A DNA stretch of 64,000 bases from Candidatus Zemynaea palustris (GCA_003134695.1 PLCB01000058.1:100778-164777), one strand, 5' to 3'. Positions 16,745-26,672 are shown, numbered from the stretch's first letter. Translations and numbers: made by a program. The notes: a model not told the origin generated them from the letters alone.

Positions 16745-17662
16745 GTGCGAGCCGTGCCCGACCGCATCGTCACCGCCAGCGCCGCAGACGGCAGCTTCTC
16801 GATCGTCGCGGGCATCACGACCGCCCTAGTCCGAGAGACCCAGTCCCGGCATGAGCTCTCGCCGACCGCCAGTGCGGCGCTCGGCCGATTGGTGACCGGT
16901 GCGACGCTGCTCGGCGCGAGCCTGAAAGGGAAGGAACGACTCTCCCTCCAGGTTGCGGGCGACGGCCCGCTCCGCGGGATGGCCGCCGACGTGACGCTCT
17001 TGGGGCCCAGCTCGATCGGCGCGCGCGGGTATGCGCGCTCCCCGCGCGCCGACCTCCCGCTGAATTCGTCCGGAAAATTCGACGTCGCCGGGATCGTCGG
17101 CGGCGGCCACCTTCAGGTGACGCGCTCGTTTGAAGTCGGCCAGCCCTACGTCGGCATCGTTGCCCTCCGAACGGGCGAGATCGGTGAAGACATCGCCGGC
17201 TATCTCGCCGACTCGGAGCAGATTCCCTCGATCGTCGCCCTGGGCGTGCTCGCGAATCCGGAGGGGATCAAGGCTGCGGGCGGCGCCGTCGCGCACGTGA
17301 TGCCCGGCGCCGACGAACGGACCATCAGGACCCTCGAGGAGCGCGCGGCCACCATGCCGTCGATCACCGCGCAGATCGACGCCGGGGCGGGGCCCGAGGA
17401 GATCGCGCACTCCCTCGCGGGCGATCTGGGGCTTCGCTTCTTGGGCGAGTACGACGTGGCGTTCGCCTGTCGCTGCACCCGCGAGCGCGTCGAAGTCGCC
17501 TTGCTCGCTCTGGGCCGCGACGAACTGGCCAAGATCGTTCGCGAGCAGAACGGAACCGAAGCGGTCTGTGAATTCTGCAAGAAGCGCTACGTGCTCTCCG
17601 CACCGGAGATCGAAGACCTCATCGCTCGCCTTCCCGGGCGATCTCCGGCCGCCGGTCCCTAA
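16745..17662 (+). CDS. hslO: Hsp33 redox-regulated chaperone
   Basis: 305 residues. The N-terminal half matches Hsp33 (GRLVTGATLLGASLKGKERL, FEVGQPYVGIVALRTGEIGEDI split by family spacing). The C-terminal zinc centre is CRC then CEFC, the CxC-CxxC switch that releases zinc and unfolds on oxidation, activating the holdase. GTG at 16745 is the first start; an in-frame GTG nine bases later is equally possible. It converges on tyrS with 23 bases between stops. Confidence 0.96.
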   Translation: MRAVPDRIVTASAADGSFSIVAGITTALVRETQSRHELSPTASAALGRLVTGATLLGASLKGKERLSLQVAGDGPLRGMAADVTLLGPSSIGARGYARSPRADLPLNSSGKFDVAGIVGGGHLQVTRSFEVGQPYVGIVALRTGEIGEDIAGYLADSEQIPSIVALGVLANPEGIKAAGGAVAHVMPGADERTIRTLEERAATMPSITAQIDAGAGPEEIAHSLAGDLGLRFLGEYDVAFACRCTRERVEVALLALGRDELAKIVREQNGTEAVCEFCKKRYVLSAPEIEDLIARLPGRSPAAGP

Positions 17663-17685
17663 AAAGCCCGCGACCAGAGGTCCGG

Positions 17686-18897
17686 TCAGGTTCCTTTGCG
17701 GGGCAGAATTCGAACGAAGCGACGCGTCCCGACGGAAAGCACGACCGGGCCGGACGCCGCCCAAGGCTGACGCGGATCGCCGACCGGCACACCGTCGATC
17801 TTGACGCCGCCTCCGACGATGAGCCGCTCCGCCTCGCGCCGGCTCGCCGAAAAACCCGCCGCCAGCAACGCCTCGGCCACCGTTCGCCAGCCGGCAGCTT
17901 CGAGCGTCGGCATCTCCTCGGGCAACTCACCGCGCTGCACGGTGTGCTCGAATCGCTCGCGTGCCGCACGCGCCGCCTCCGCGCCGTGGTAGCGTGCCAC
18001 GATCGCTTCGGCGAGGTCCTTTTTGGCGGACATCGGATGAAGGGAGCCGTCGCGCAAGCCGCTCGTGAGCTTCTCGACCTCTTCTCGATTCCGGAAGGCC
18101 GCGAGTCGCGCGAACTCAGGGATCGCCTCGTCGGGGATGCTCATCAACTTCCCGAACTGCTCGTGGGCAGATTCGGTCAAGCCGACGTAGTTGGCGCGCG
18201 ATTTGCCCATTCGCACGACACCGTCGGTCCCCACGAGGATCGGCGTCGTCATGCAAATCTGTTTGGGTTGGTTGAAATACTCCTGATAGTCGCGTCCTAT
18301 CAGCAGATTGAAAAGTTGTTCCGAGCCGCCTAATTCGACGTCTGATTCCATCACGACGCTGTCGTACGCGACGGCGACCGGATAGAGAAACTCGTGTAAT
18401 CCGATCGGGACGCCTTCCCGGTAACGTTCGGAAAAGTCGCTGCGCGCCAGCATCTGCGCGACGGTCGTGTGCGCCGCCAAGCGGTTCAGTTCCGCAAACG
18501 TCAGGGGGGCCAGCCACGTCGAATTGTACATCAGCTCGACGCGCTCGAGATCGAGCACCTTCCCCGCCTGCGCCCGGTAGTCGCGCATGTTGGCGGCGAT
18601 CTCATCATCGGTCAGCGGCGGCCGCGACTCGTTGCGCCCGGTCGGATCGCCGATCCGCGCCGTGAAATCGCCGATCAAGAGGATCACGCGATGGCCCAGC
18701 TCGACGAACTGCTGCATCTTGTGCAGCACGACGGCGTGTCCGAGATGCAGATACGTGCCGGTCGGATCGATTCCGAACTTGACCGTCAGGCGGCCCTTCT
18801 TTGCGATCCGCTCTTCGAGTTCGGCGGCGGTCTCGACGTGGTCGCAACCATCGACGAGCATCGCAACTTGCTCCGCGGGTTTCAGCGCTGTTCCCAT
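17686..18897 (-). CDS. tyrS: tyrosyl-tRNA synthetase
   Basis: 403 residues. HLGH at 51-54 and the class I Rossmann fold are clear, and a C-terminal S4 RNA-binding domain (ASRREAERLIVGGGVKIDG) is present. The KMSKS loop reads RMGKS at 229-233, followed by RANYVGL. It charges tRNA-Tyr. It follows mutS2 after 61 bases and is the last gene of the gatCAB-mutS2 run. Confidence 0.96.
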   Translation of the reverse strand: MGTALKPAEQVAMLVDGCDHVETAAELEERIAKKGRLTVKFGIDPTGTYLHLGHAVVLHKMQQFVELGHRVILLIGDFTARIGDPTGRNESRPPLTDDEIAANMRDYRAQAGKVLDLERVELMYNSTWLAPLTFAELNRLAAHTTVAQMLARSDFSERYREGVPIGLHEFLYPVAVAYDSVVMESDVELGGSEQLFNLLIGRDYQEYFNQPKQICMTTPILVGTDGVVRMGKSRANYVGLTESAHEQFGKLMSIPDEAIPEFARLAAFRNREEVEKLTSGLRDGSLHPMSAKKDLAEAIVARYHGAEAARAARERFEHTVQRGELPEEMPTLEAAGWRTVAEALLAAGFSASRREAERLIVGGGVKIDGVPVGDPRQPWAASGPVVLSVGTRRFVRILPRKGT

Positions 18898-18958
18898 TGG
18901 ACGCCGCGCTGTTCACGCCCCCACGACGCTTGGCCTCCCGCATCCGGCGACGAGCGAC

Positions 18959-21304
18959 TCATGCCAGCTCGACGATCGTAACGCCGCTGCCGCCTTCGTC
19001 GGCGCTGCCGTACCGCAGCGATTTGACCGCGGCGTGTCCACGCAGATACTCTTGCAGTCCTCGTCCCAAGAGTCCCGTCCCCTTCCCGTGGATCAACCGC
19101 AGCGGCGAGAGGCCGAGGAGCTGTGACTCGTCGAGCCATTTCTCGACCAGCGGCTCGGCTTCGACGAAGCGTTTTCCGCGAACGTCGAGTTCCGTTCGCG
19201 CCGAATTCGCGGCGTCGAGTGCGGCCCCGCCGCTGCGCGCTTTCGCGGTGGGACGCGCCGCCGCGAGACCGGCGCGTCGCGTCACCTGAAGTTCTCGCTT
19301 GGGAACGACCGTCTTGAGCACGCCGACCGAGACCAGCACGTTGTCGCCGTAGTCGTCGACGACCGTCCCTTCGCTTCCGAGGGACGCCACGGTAACCGTA
19401 TCGCCGACCGAGACCGCCGGTGCGGTGGACGCGTCCGGGCGAGGCGCCTTGAGCCCCAAATCGCGATGGACCTCGTCAAGAACATTTCCAAGCAGAGCGT
19501 TCTGGCCCGGCGTGATGCGCACGTGAGCGGGACCGCGATCCTTGTTGCGCCGTTCGAGTTCGGTTGCGAACTCGCGCAACGTGCGCGAGAGACGTTCTTC
19601 GGCCTGATCGGCGAGTTTGCGCCGTTCGCGTTCGAGCGCTTCGGCGCGGCGGCGGGCGTTCTCTTGGAGGCTGGTGAGGTGGCCGCGCTCCTTGGCGAGC
19701 GCGTCGCGCTCCGCCGCAGCCTGCGCTCGAATTTCGGCGACTTCGCCGAGCGCCCGATCGTAATCGCGCTCGCTCTCGCCCAGCAGCGCTTCCGCGCGAT
19801 CGACGACCGTCGGGTCGACGCCGAGCGCGCGCGCCAGCGGAAACGCCAGCGACTGCCCCGGTGAGCCGAGGTCGAGTTGAAAAGACGGCGCGTACGTCGT
19901 CGCGTCGAAGCGGACGCTCGCGTTCTGGACGCCGGCGGTCGCGTGCGCGAACAGCTTGAGTTCTGTCGCGTGCGTGGTGACGATGCCCCGCGCACACTTG
20001 GCCAGCAGCGACTCGAGCAATGCGATGCCGAGCGCCGCCGAGGAGGCCGGCTCGGTCCCGCCCGCGATCTCGTCGATGAGCACGAGCGAACGGGGCCCCG
20101 CGCGTTCGAAGATCGCCCGCAGGCGGGTCAGATGAGCCGAGAAGGTCGACGTGTTCTCCGCGATCGATTGCTCGTCGCCGATGTCGCAGCCGAGGTCCGA
20201 GAAGTCGCCGATCGCCGTCCCCTCGGCGGCGGGTAATTGCAGTCCGCAGTACGCCATCGCGACGAAGAGGCCGACCATCTTCAGCGCGACCGTCTTGCCG
20301 CCCATGTTCGGCCCGCTGATCACGATCAAGCGGACGTCCTGGTCGAGCTTGAGCGATTGAGGGACGGCGCGCTCCGCCAGCAGCGGGTGGCGCCCGTTGC
20401 GGACGTCGAGCCGCGCTTCGTCGACGATCTCCGGCGCGATCGCGTGCATCCGCTCGGCGACGCGGACGCGCGCGAGTACGAGATCGATCTCGGCCAGCAC
20501 ATCGAGATTGATTTCGGCTTGGATCGCGTTCTCACCGACCAGCGCCGACAACTCCGCCAAGACGCGCGCGACCTCGCGCTGCTCCTCGATCCGCAGCGCG
20601 CGCAAGCGGTTGTTGACGTCCAGCGCCGCGAGCGGCTCGATGAACAGCGTGTGGCCGCTCGACGACGTGTCGTGGACGACGCCGGGGACTTGGCCCGCAA
20701 ATTCGACCTTGACGGGGATGACGAAGCGGCCTTCGCGCAGGGTCACGATCGTATCTTGAATCGCCTTCGCGTACTTCGGCGAACGCAAGATGGCTTGGCA
20801 GCGATCGCGCGCTTCGTCTTGCGCGGAGGCGGCCTGGCGGCGAATGCGCCCGAGTGCCGGCGAGGCGCGGTCGAGCACGTCGCCGCGCTCGTCGAGGGCG
20901 TCACCGAGGCGCTTGGTGACCGCGGCAAGATAGTTCACCGCAGCGCACCGCGCACGTAGCGCCGGCGCATCGCCTGTCGCGGCGCGAATCCGCCGCACCG
21001 CTGCGTCCGCGGCGCCGAGCGCGATGCCGACGTCGCGCAACTCCTCCCCACCGAGCGATGCGCCGCGCGCGGCCCGGCCGATCGCCTCGTCAACTTCGCG
21101 GACGCGTGGCAGATCGAGCGGCTCCGCCGCGACCACGCTGCGCATCTCGCGCGTCGCCGCCTGCTCGTCGCGTACGTGCTCGAGCCCGGCTTGGGGCACG
21201 AGTGCCCGCGCACGAACCGCCGCACGATCGCTCGCGGTTTGATGGGCGAGCATCGTTCGAATCGACCCGAAATCGAGCATCTCGAGGCTCCGCTCATCCG
21301 CCAA
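18959..21304 (-). CDS. mutS2: MutS2 endonuclease/ATPase
   Basis: 781 residues. The MutS ATPase has Walker A GPNMGGKT at 331-338 and Walker B LVLIDEIAGGTEP. A long coiled-coil (about 510-590) follows, then a C-terminal Smr nuclease domain with LDVRGKR and LIHGKGTGLL. MutS2 lacks mismatch-recognition domain I and acts on recombination intermediates or collided ribosomes. The start is 15 bases from the gatB stop. An ATG eight codons later (MLDFGSIRTML) is also possible. Confidence 0.96.
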   Translation of the reverse strand: MADERSLEMLDFGSIRTMLAHQTASDRAAVRARALVPQAGLEHVRDEQAATREMRSVVAAEPLDLPRVREVDEAIGRAARGASLGGEELRDVGIALGAADAAVRRIRAATGDAPALRARCAAVNYLAAVTKRLGDALDERGDVLDRASPALGRIRRQAASAQDEARDRCQAILRSPKYAKAIQDTIVTLREGRFVIPVKVEFAGQVPGVVHDTSSSGHTLFIEPLAALDVNNRLRALRIEEQREVARVLAELSALVGENAIQAEINLDVLAEIDLVLARVRVAERMHAIAPEIVDEARLDVRNGRHPLLAERAVPQSLKLDQDVRLIVISGPNMGGKTVALKMVGLFVAMAYCGLQLPAAEGTAIGDFSDLGCDIGDEQSIAENTSTFSAHLTRLRAIFERAGPRSLVLIDEIAGGTEPASSAALGIALLESLLAKCARGIVTTHATELKLFAHATAGVQNASVRFDATTYAPSFQLDLGSPGQSLAFPLARALGVDPTVVDRAEALLGESERDYDRALGEVAEIRAQAAAERDALAKERGHLTSLQENARRRAEALERERRKLADQAEERLSRTLREFATELERRNKDRGPAHVRITPGQNALLGNVLDEVHRDLGLKAPRPDASTAPAVSVGDTVTVASLGSEGTVVDDYGDNVLVSVGVLKTVVPKRELQVTRRAGLAAARPTAKARSGGAALDAANSARTELDVRGKRFVEAEPLVEKWLDESQLLGLSPLRLIHGKGTGLLGRGLQEYLRGHAAVKSLRYGSADEGGSGVTIVELA

Positions 21305-21318
21305 CGGACGCGGTGCTT

Positions 21319-22830
21319 CTATGGGTCTGATCCCGCGATCAGCGCGCGCAGGCGCTCCTCGGCTAATTTCGGATCGGCTTTCCCGCGGCTGGTTTTCATC
21401 ACCTGACCGATCAGAAACTTGAGGACCGTCTCCTTTCCGTTCCTGAAGTTCTCGACCGACTCGGCTTGCGCGGCGATGACCTCGCGAACGAAACCGTCGA
21501 CGGCTGCCGGATCGGAGACTTGACCGAGCCCTTCGCGCTCGACGATCTCGGCGGGCGAACCGCCCTCGCTCCAGACGCGCGCGATAATATCTTTCGCGGT
21601 CTTCGAGTTGATCGCTCCGCGTGACGTAAGATCGACGATCTCGGCCAGCGCCTTGGGTGTCAAAGCCGAGGAAGCGACCGCGGTCGCCGTTTCGTTGGCG
21701 AGCCGCGACAGCTCGCCTAGGACGAAATTGAGCGTCGCTTGGGGCGCCTCGCTCAGCGCGACCGTTTCCTCGTAGTAGTCGGCGAGGCCGGGCGTGTCGA
21801 TCAATTGATGCGCTTGTACGACGGAGACCCTATCGTGCAGGATCAGCCGCTCCAACCGTGGCTGCGGCAGCGTAACCAACTCGTCGCGCAGCCGAGCGAT
21901 ATCGCGCGCCGCGAACTCGATCGGGACGAGATCGGGGTCGGGGAAGTACCGATAGTCGTGCGCCTCTTCCTTGCTGCGCTGGACGATCGTCGTCTCGGCG
22001 ACCTCGTCCCAGCCGCGCGTCTCTTGCACGATGCGCTCGCCGCGCGACAGCGCCTCCGCCTGTCGCGAGATTTCGTTCCCGATCGCGCGTTGCACGCTCC
22101 GAAACGAGTTCATGTTCTTGATCTCGGTCTTCGTCCCGAGTTCGCTCGCGCCCGTGGGGCGAATCGACACGTTGGCATCGCAGCGCAGCGAGCCTTCTTC
22201 CATCTTGACGTCGCTGACCCCGAGCGCGACGAAGGTGCGTTTGAGCGCCTCGAGATAGGCGACCGCTTCCACGGCGCTGCGAATGTCCGGCTCCGAGACG
22301 CACTCCATCAGCGGGACGCCGGCGCGGTTGAAGTCGACGAGCGAATGCGTGCTGCCGCCGAGACGCCCGTCGGTGGAACCGGCGTGGATCGACTTCCCCG
22401 TATCCTCTTCGAGGTGGATGCGCGTCAAACGAATCTGGCGCTGCGTCCCATCCGGCAGCCAGAACGAGACGACGCCGCCGCGGGTGAACGGCGTATCGTA
22501 CTGCGAGATCTGATAATTCTTGGGCATGTCCGGATAGAAGTAGTTCTTGCGATCGAACTTCGAAAACGGCGGAATCTCCGCGCCGAAGGCGAGCCCGGCC
22601 TTGACGATCGCCTCAATCGCGAGACGGTTGGGAACCGGCAGCGCGCCTGGATAGCCGAGACAGACCGGACAGACGTTCGTATTCGGCTCGCTGCCGAAGA
22701 CGTTCCGGCATCCGCAGAACATCTTGGTCTCGGTCTTGAGCTCGACGTGGCACTCGATCCCGATGACCGCCTCATACGCACCACCGTTAACCTGCAAGGC
22801 GGAATCACCGGCTGCTGCCGTCACGCTCAT
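21319..22830 (-). CDS. gatB: aspartyl/glutamyl-tRNA amidotransferase subunit B
   Basis: 503 residues. GIECHVELKTETKMFCGC and NTNVCPVCLG give zinc ligands Cys39, Cys41, Cys54 and Cys57; the C-terminal YqeY-like tRNA-binding tail ends TSRGKADPKLAEERLRALI. GatB phosphorylates the misacylated tRNA carboxylate before amidation. The frame is open 55 codons upstream, but MSVTAAAGDS at 22830 overlaps the gatA stop by 4 bases. Confidence 0.97.
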   Translation of the reverse strand: MSVTAAAGDSALQVNGGAYEAVIGIECHVELKTETKMFCGCRNVFGSEPNTNVCPVCLGYPGALPVPNRLAIEAIVKAGLAFGAEIPPFSKFDRKNYFYPDMPKNYQISQYDTPFTRGGVVSFWLPDGTQRQIRLTRIHLEEDTGKSIHAGSTDGRLGGSTHSLVDFNRAGVPLMECVSEPDIRSAVEAVAYLEALKRTFVALGVSDVKMEEGSLRCDANVSIRPTGASELGTKTEIKNMNSFRSVQRAIGNEISRQAEALSRGERIVQETRGWDEVAETTIVQRSKEEAHDYRYFPDPDLVPIEFAARDIARLRDELVTLPQPRLERLILHDRVSVVQAHQLIDTPGLADYYEETVALSEAPQATLNFVLGELSRLANETATAVASSALTPKALAEIVDLTSRGAINSKTAKDIIARVWSEGGSPAEIVEREGLGQVSDPAAVDGFVREVIAAQAESVENFRNGKETVLKFLIGQVMKTSRGKADPKLAEERLRALIAGSDP

Positions 22831-24314
22831 CGAACCGCCTCGAGCGCCGGCGGGCAGTGTTTCTCGGCGTGGCGCGTGCCGCGTTCGTACGCGTAGGCGA
22901 CGCCGAGGAGCGCGCGTTCCGCGAAGAGCGGCGTCGTCAACTCGAGGCCGAGCGGCAGCGGCTTGGCACTGCCCGAAGGCGTCACGTAACCACACGGCAC
23001 CGAAAGCGACGGCAATCCGGCGAGCGACATCGGGATCGTGTAGTAGTCCATCAAGTACATGCTGACCGGATCAGATTTCGCGTTGAATTCGAATGCGGGT
23101 GACGAAGCCGCGGGGCACGCGATGACGTCACACCACTCGAAGGCTGTGTTGAAGTCGGCGGCGATCAGCGTCCGCGCCTTCTGCGCGCGCACGTAGTACG
23201 CGTCGTAGTAGCCGCTCGATAGCGCGTAGGTGCCGATCAGGATGCGGCGCTTGACCTCGTCGCCGAAACCCGCCGCGCGCGTCGCTTCGTAGGTCGCGCC
23301 AACGTCGACACCCTCGACGCGCAGACCGTAGCGCATCCCGTCGAAACGTGCGAGGTTCGACGAGCATTCGGCCGGCGCGATGAGATAGTAGGTCGCCACA
23401 CCGTAGTCGGCGGTCGGCAACGCGACCTCGACGAGTTCGGCCCCAAGCCGCTCCAGGTCGCGATACGCCTGCTCGTAGACCGCGCGTACCTCGGGCTCGA
23501 GTTTCGCGAGGTCGAATTCGCGCACGATCCCGACGCGCAGCCCCTTGAGATCGTCGCGCATCGCGTCGAGCGTGCGCTCCACCGGTCGCTCGACCGTCGT
23601 CGCATCGGCCGGATCGGCGCCCGCAATGATCTCGTAGACGAGCGCGCAATCTTCCACCGATTTCGCGATCGGTCCGATCTGATCGAGCGACGACGCGAAC
23701 GCGATCAGCCCGTAACGCGAGACGCGCCCGTAGGTCGGTTTGAATCCGACGACACCGCAGAACGCCGCCGGTTCGCGAATCGAGCCGCCGGTATCGCTGC
23801 CGAGCGCGAACGCCGCCGTCCCCGATGCGACCGCCGCGGCGCTGCCACCCGACGATCCGCCGGGAACGCGCGAGAGGTCCCACGGGTTGCGCGTCACGCC
23901 GAGCGCGCTGTTCTCGCACGACGAGCCCATCGCGAACTCGTCGAGGTTTGCCTTTCCGACGGGGATCGCGCCGGCGTCGAGCAGACGCTGCACGGCGGTC
24001 GCCGTGTACGACGCGACCCAGTTGCCAAGAATCTTCGAAGCAGCCGTGGTGCGCGTCCCGCTAAGGCACATGTTGTCTTTGATCGCCACCGGCACACCGG
24101 CCAGCGGGAGGTTCGCGCCTTTCGCCAGCGCCGCATCGACGCGGCGCGCTTGCTCGCGCGCGACGTCGTCGACGATCGTGAGATACGCACCGACCGCGCC
24201 GTCGCGAGCGTGCGCACGCGCCAGAGCGTCTTCGGCGATTTCGAGTGCCGAGGTCTTCTTGGCCACAACCGCGCGCGCGATCTCGCGCGCGCCGAGATCC
24301 AAGATATCGCTCAT
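22827..24314 (-). CDS. gatA: aspartyl/glutamyl-tRNA amidotransferase subunit A
   Basis: 495 residues, amidase-signature family. The Lys79, Ser154, Ser178 triad is intact (VPVAIKDN, PGGSSGGSAA, SDTGGSIREPA). GatA releases ammonia from glutamine for transfer to Glu-tRNA-Gln or Asp-tRNA-Asn. It overlaps gatC and gatB by 4 bases each, in the standard C-A-B order. Confidence 0.97.
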   Translation of the reverse strand: MSDILDLGAREIARAVVAKKTSALEIAEDALARAHARDGAVGAYLTIVDDVAREQARRVDAALAKGANLPLAGVPVAIKDNMCLSGTRTTAASKILGNWVASYTATAVQRLLDAGAIPVGKANLDEFAMGSSCENSALGVTRNPWDLSRVPGGSSGGSAAAVASGTAAFALGSDTGGSIREPAAFCGVVGFKPTYGRVSRYGLIAFASSLDQIGPIAKSVEDCALVYEIIAGADPADATTVERPVERTLDAMRDDLKGLRVGIVREFDLAKLEPEVRAVYEQAYRDLERLGAELVEVALPTADYGVATYYLIAPAECSSNLARFDGMRYGLRVEGVDVGATYEATRAAGFGDEVKRRILIGTYALSSGYYDAYYVRAQKARTLIAADFNTAFEWCDVIACPAASSPAFEFNAKSDPVSMYLMDYYTIPMSLAGLPSLSVPCGYVTPSGSAKPLPLGLELTTPLFAERALLGVAYAYERGTRHAEKHCPPALEAVR

Positions 24315-24607
24315 CCGGGCTCACCCAAGATCCGCGGCACGCGGAAATACGAGCCCTGGCGTTGCGGCGCAGCCTCCAGAACGACGTCGCGCGGCAGCGA
24401 CGGCCGCGCCACGTCGTCGCGCATCACGTTCACGGACGGAATAACCTGCGCGGTCGCGGCGACATCGGCCGTCGGCAACTTTTGAAGCGTCTGGACATGC
24501 TCGAGCAGCGCGCCGAGTTGTGCGCCGAAGCGCTCGACCTCGTCGGAGCTCAATGCGAGACGCGCCAGCTTCGCGACGTACGCGACGTCGATCTGGCCGG
24601 ATGACAC
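24311..24607 (-). CDS. gatC: aspartyl/glutamyl-tRNA amidotransferase subunit C
   Basis: 98 residues. VAYVAKLARLALSSDEVERF is the GatC N-terminal helix and the C-terminal LRDDVARPSLPRD-like segment (VMRDDVARPSLPRD) wraps the GatA-GatB interface. It stabilises the complex. It overlaps gatA by 4 bases and the rlmD stop by one base. Confidence 0.94.
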   Translation of the reverse strand: MSSGQIDVAYVAKLARLALSSDEVERFGAQLGALLEHVQTLQKLPTADVAATAQVIPSVNVMRDDVARPSLPRDVVLEAAPQRQGSYFRVPRILGEPG

Positions 24608-26007
24608 TAGTCTGCTCCCTCTTCAGGCCGGTGGAGGATCGCCAGCGCCTCGATGTGTCCGGTCTGCGGAAACATATCGAACGGTTGGACGTCGCCGACC
24701 CGATAACCGTCCGCGACCAGATACGCGAGATCGCGCGCCAAGGTCGCCGGGTTGCACGACAGATACCAAATCCGCGGAACGCGCGCGCGCACGAGCGCCG
24801 CGAGGGTCGGTTCATCGCTCCCCTTGCGCGGCGGATCGAGGAAGACGACGTCGGCCGCAGCGAGCGTCTCGGCGCCGCGCTTCGTCCGCAGCGTCGCGTC
24901 GACGCGCCCCGCCAAAAACGTCGTGCGTTCGGCAACTAAATTCAGTTCGGCGTTGGCCTTCGCCTCACGCACCGCGTTCGGATTCTCCTCGATCCCGACG
25001 ACGTGGATCCCCTGTTTCGCGAAAAATAACGCAAACGTCCCCGCGCCGCAATAAAGATCGATCACGTTCTCGATCCCGGTCAAGCGCTCGCGCAAGAAAG
25101 CGAAGATCCTTCCAACCATCTCGCTGTTGACTTGGAAGAACGACGCCGGCGAGACGCGGAACTGCACCTCGTCGATCGCCTCTCGCATCTCGGCGCGCCC
25201 GAAGACCGTCGTCTGCCGGCGGCCCATCACCGCGTTTTCACTCGACGGCTCGTACGAGTTGGTGATTCCGACGACGCCGGGCAAATGCGCCGCTAGTGCG
25301 GCGGCGGCGGGCGACACATGCGGCGACGGGCGGCGCGTCGTCAACGAGACGACGCCTTCTTCCGACACGCGCGCAGCCCGCGCGACGACGTGCAGCACGT
25401 CAGCAAAGGCCGGCGCGCTCGCAGGATCGCGCGCCGCTTCGTGAAGTCCGGCGATGTGCCGGTCGAGTTGCGGCATGACGACCGGACACGCTTCGACTGG
25501 TACGACCTCGTGCGAACGCGCCGCATAGAAACCGAACGTCGGCATGCCGTCGCTATGATCGACGACGAGTGCCATCTTGTTCCGGTAGGCGCGCGGCTCG
25601 TCCATCCCGATCGGTACGGCGACGCGCGCGTCCTTGATTCCACCAAGTCGCTGCAACGCGTTGGCGACCAGCTCGCGTTTCCAACGCAACTGCGCCGGAT
25701 AGGCGAGATGCTGCACTTGACAGCCGCCGCAGATTCCGAAAACCGGGCAGAACGGTTCGACCCGCTCCGACGATTCGTTCAGCAATTCCACCAACTCGCC
25801 GACCGCATATTTGGCCTTGACCGCTTCGATGCGAACGCGCGCGCGCTCGCCCGGAATCGGACCCAGGACGTAGACGACCATCCCGTCCGCGCGCCCCACC
25901 GCCTGACCGGTCTTCGCGATCAAGTCGGTGCACTCGATCTCGACGACGTCGCCGGGGCGGAGGGCCGGAGCGGGAAACGTCGCGGCGCTAAGCCGACTTC
26001 TTGTCAT
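24607..26007 (-). CDS. 23S rRNA (uracil-C5)-methyltransferase, RlmD/RumA family
   Basis: 466 residues. An N-terminal TRAM domain (about 18-78) precedes an iron-sulfur site with Cys87, Cys93, Cys96 and Cys174. The methyltransferase domain has the SAM motif DLYCGAGTF, the FLDPPRKGSDEP motif and the nucleophile loop SCNPATLARDL. It makes 5-methyluridine in rRNA or tRNA; which position cannot be told. I chose ATG 26007 since the upstream extension is Arg/Ser-rich and overlaps the preceding gene. Confidence 0.93.
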   Translation of the reverse strand: MTRSRLSAATFPAPALRPGDVVEIECTDLIAKTGQAVGRADGMVVYVLGPIPGERARVRIEAVKAKYAVGELVELLNESSERVEPFCPVFGICGGCQVQHLAYPAQLRWKRELVANALQRLGGIKDARVAVPIGMDEPRAYRNKMALVVDHSDGMPTFGFYAARSHEVVPVEACPVVMPQLDRHIAGLHEAARDPASAPAFADVLHVVARAARVSEEGVVSLTTRRPSPHVSPAAAALAAHLPGVVGITNSYEPSSENAVMGRRQTTVFGRAEMREAIDEVQFRVSPASFFQVNSEMVGRIFAFLRERLTGIENVIDLYCGAGTFALFFAKQGIHVVGIEENPNAVREAKANAELNLVAERTTFLAGRVDATLRTKRGAETLAAADVVFLDPPRKGSDEPTLAALVRARVPRIWYLSCNPATLARDLAYLVADGYRVGDVQPFDMFPQTGHIEALAILHRPEEGAD

Positions 26008-26272
26008 CGAGCTGCTTGAGCAGCCGGTTCGCCTCGTCGATGAGCGATTGAATGCGCTCCGTCGTCGGGTCGACGGGCGGTCGTGCAAGCGTAGCGCGAA
26101 CGATCGCATACGCGATCCCGGCCGACGCGGCGGCGATGCCGATGAAGAGCAGCGTCCGCTTCAAGTTCATGTCGCGGCGCGTTTGTTGCGCCCGGGTTCC
26201 GTTGCCGCCGGGCTGTGTCGCCGATGAATTGCCGTGCTGCGCATGCGTTTCGAGGCCGGATTCGTCTGCCAT
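25988..26272 (-). CDS. small single-span membrane protein with coiled coil
   Basis: 94 residues from MADESG at 26272; alternatives at 26323 and 26170 exist and no good ribosome site decides between them. A hydrophilic N-terminus is followed by one membrane segment (TLLFIGIAAASAGIAYAIV) and a short helical tail (ERIQSLIDEANRLLKQLDDK). This resembles YtxH-like small envelope proteins, but no family is assigned. It lies between the receiver domain and rlmD. Confidence 0.6.
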   Translation of the reverse strand: MADESGLETHAQHGNSSATQPGGNGTRAQQTRRDMNLKRTLLFIGIAAASAGIAYAIVRATLARPPVDPTTERIQSLIDEANRLLKQLDDKKSA

Positions 26273-26294
26273 CGGCCAGGGCTTCGCGTTCGGC

Positions 26295-26672
26295 TCACGC
26301 CGTTCTTGCGGCGGCCTCGGCAAACACCGCCTCGACCCGCGAGGGCAAGAAGGGCCGCTCGAGCCCGGCGGAGGCCCCGGCGGCCAGCGCCGCTCGGAGA
26401 AGCTCCCGCTCGTCGAGCGCGGCCGTCACGACGATCCAGACGCGCGCGTCGCGCGCCCGCAGGCTGCCGACCACCACGAGTGCGCCGCCGGGCGGCAACC
26501 GCCCGTCGATCACGACGACGTCGGGATGCGTCGCTTCGAATCGCTCGAGCGCGCTCGGTTCATCTTCAGCCTCGGCGACGACCTCGTGTCCGGCGGCCGC
26601 GACCAACCGTAAGAGCAGCGCACGCGCGACCGGCGCGTCGTCGGCGATCAGGACGCGCAGCGAACGGGCTCG
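26295..26672 (-). CDS. CheY-like receiver domain without a canonical start codon
   Basis: Coding similarity runs from the codon after the fliO stop (26672) to TGA at 26295, 125 codons. It reads LRVLIADDAPVARALLLRL (acidic pair), VVVIDGRLPP (phospho-acceptor Asp), IVVTAAL (Thr) and LERPF, where the usual Lys is Arg. The frame has no ATG, GTG or TTG before the acidic pair; the first TTG (26606) would delete beta-strand 1. CTG at 26660 or 26651 is the only near-cognate option. It is in the same frame as fliO, separated by one TAG. Expression by CTG start, readthrough or a sequence error are all open. No output domain is present. Confidence 0.6.
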   Translation of the reverse strand, partial: RARSLRVLIADDAPVARALLLRLVAAAGHEVVAEAEDEPSALERFEATHPDVVVIDGRLPPGGALVVVGSLRARDARVWIVVTAALDERELLRAALAAGASAGLERPFLPSRVEAVFAEAAARTA

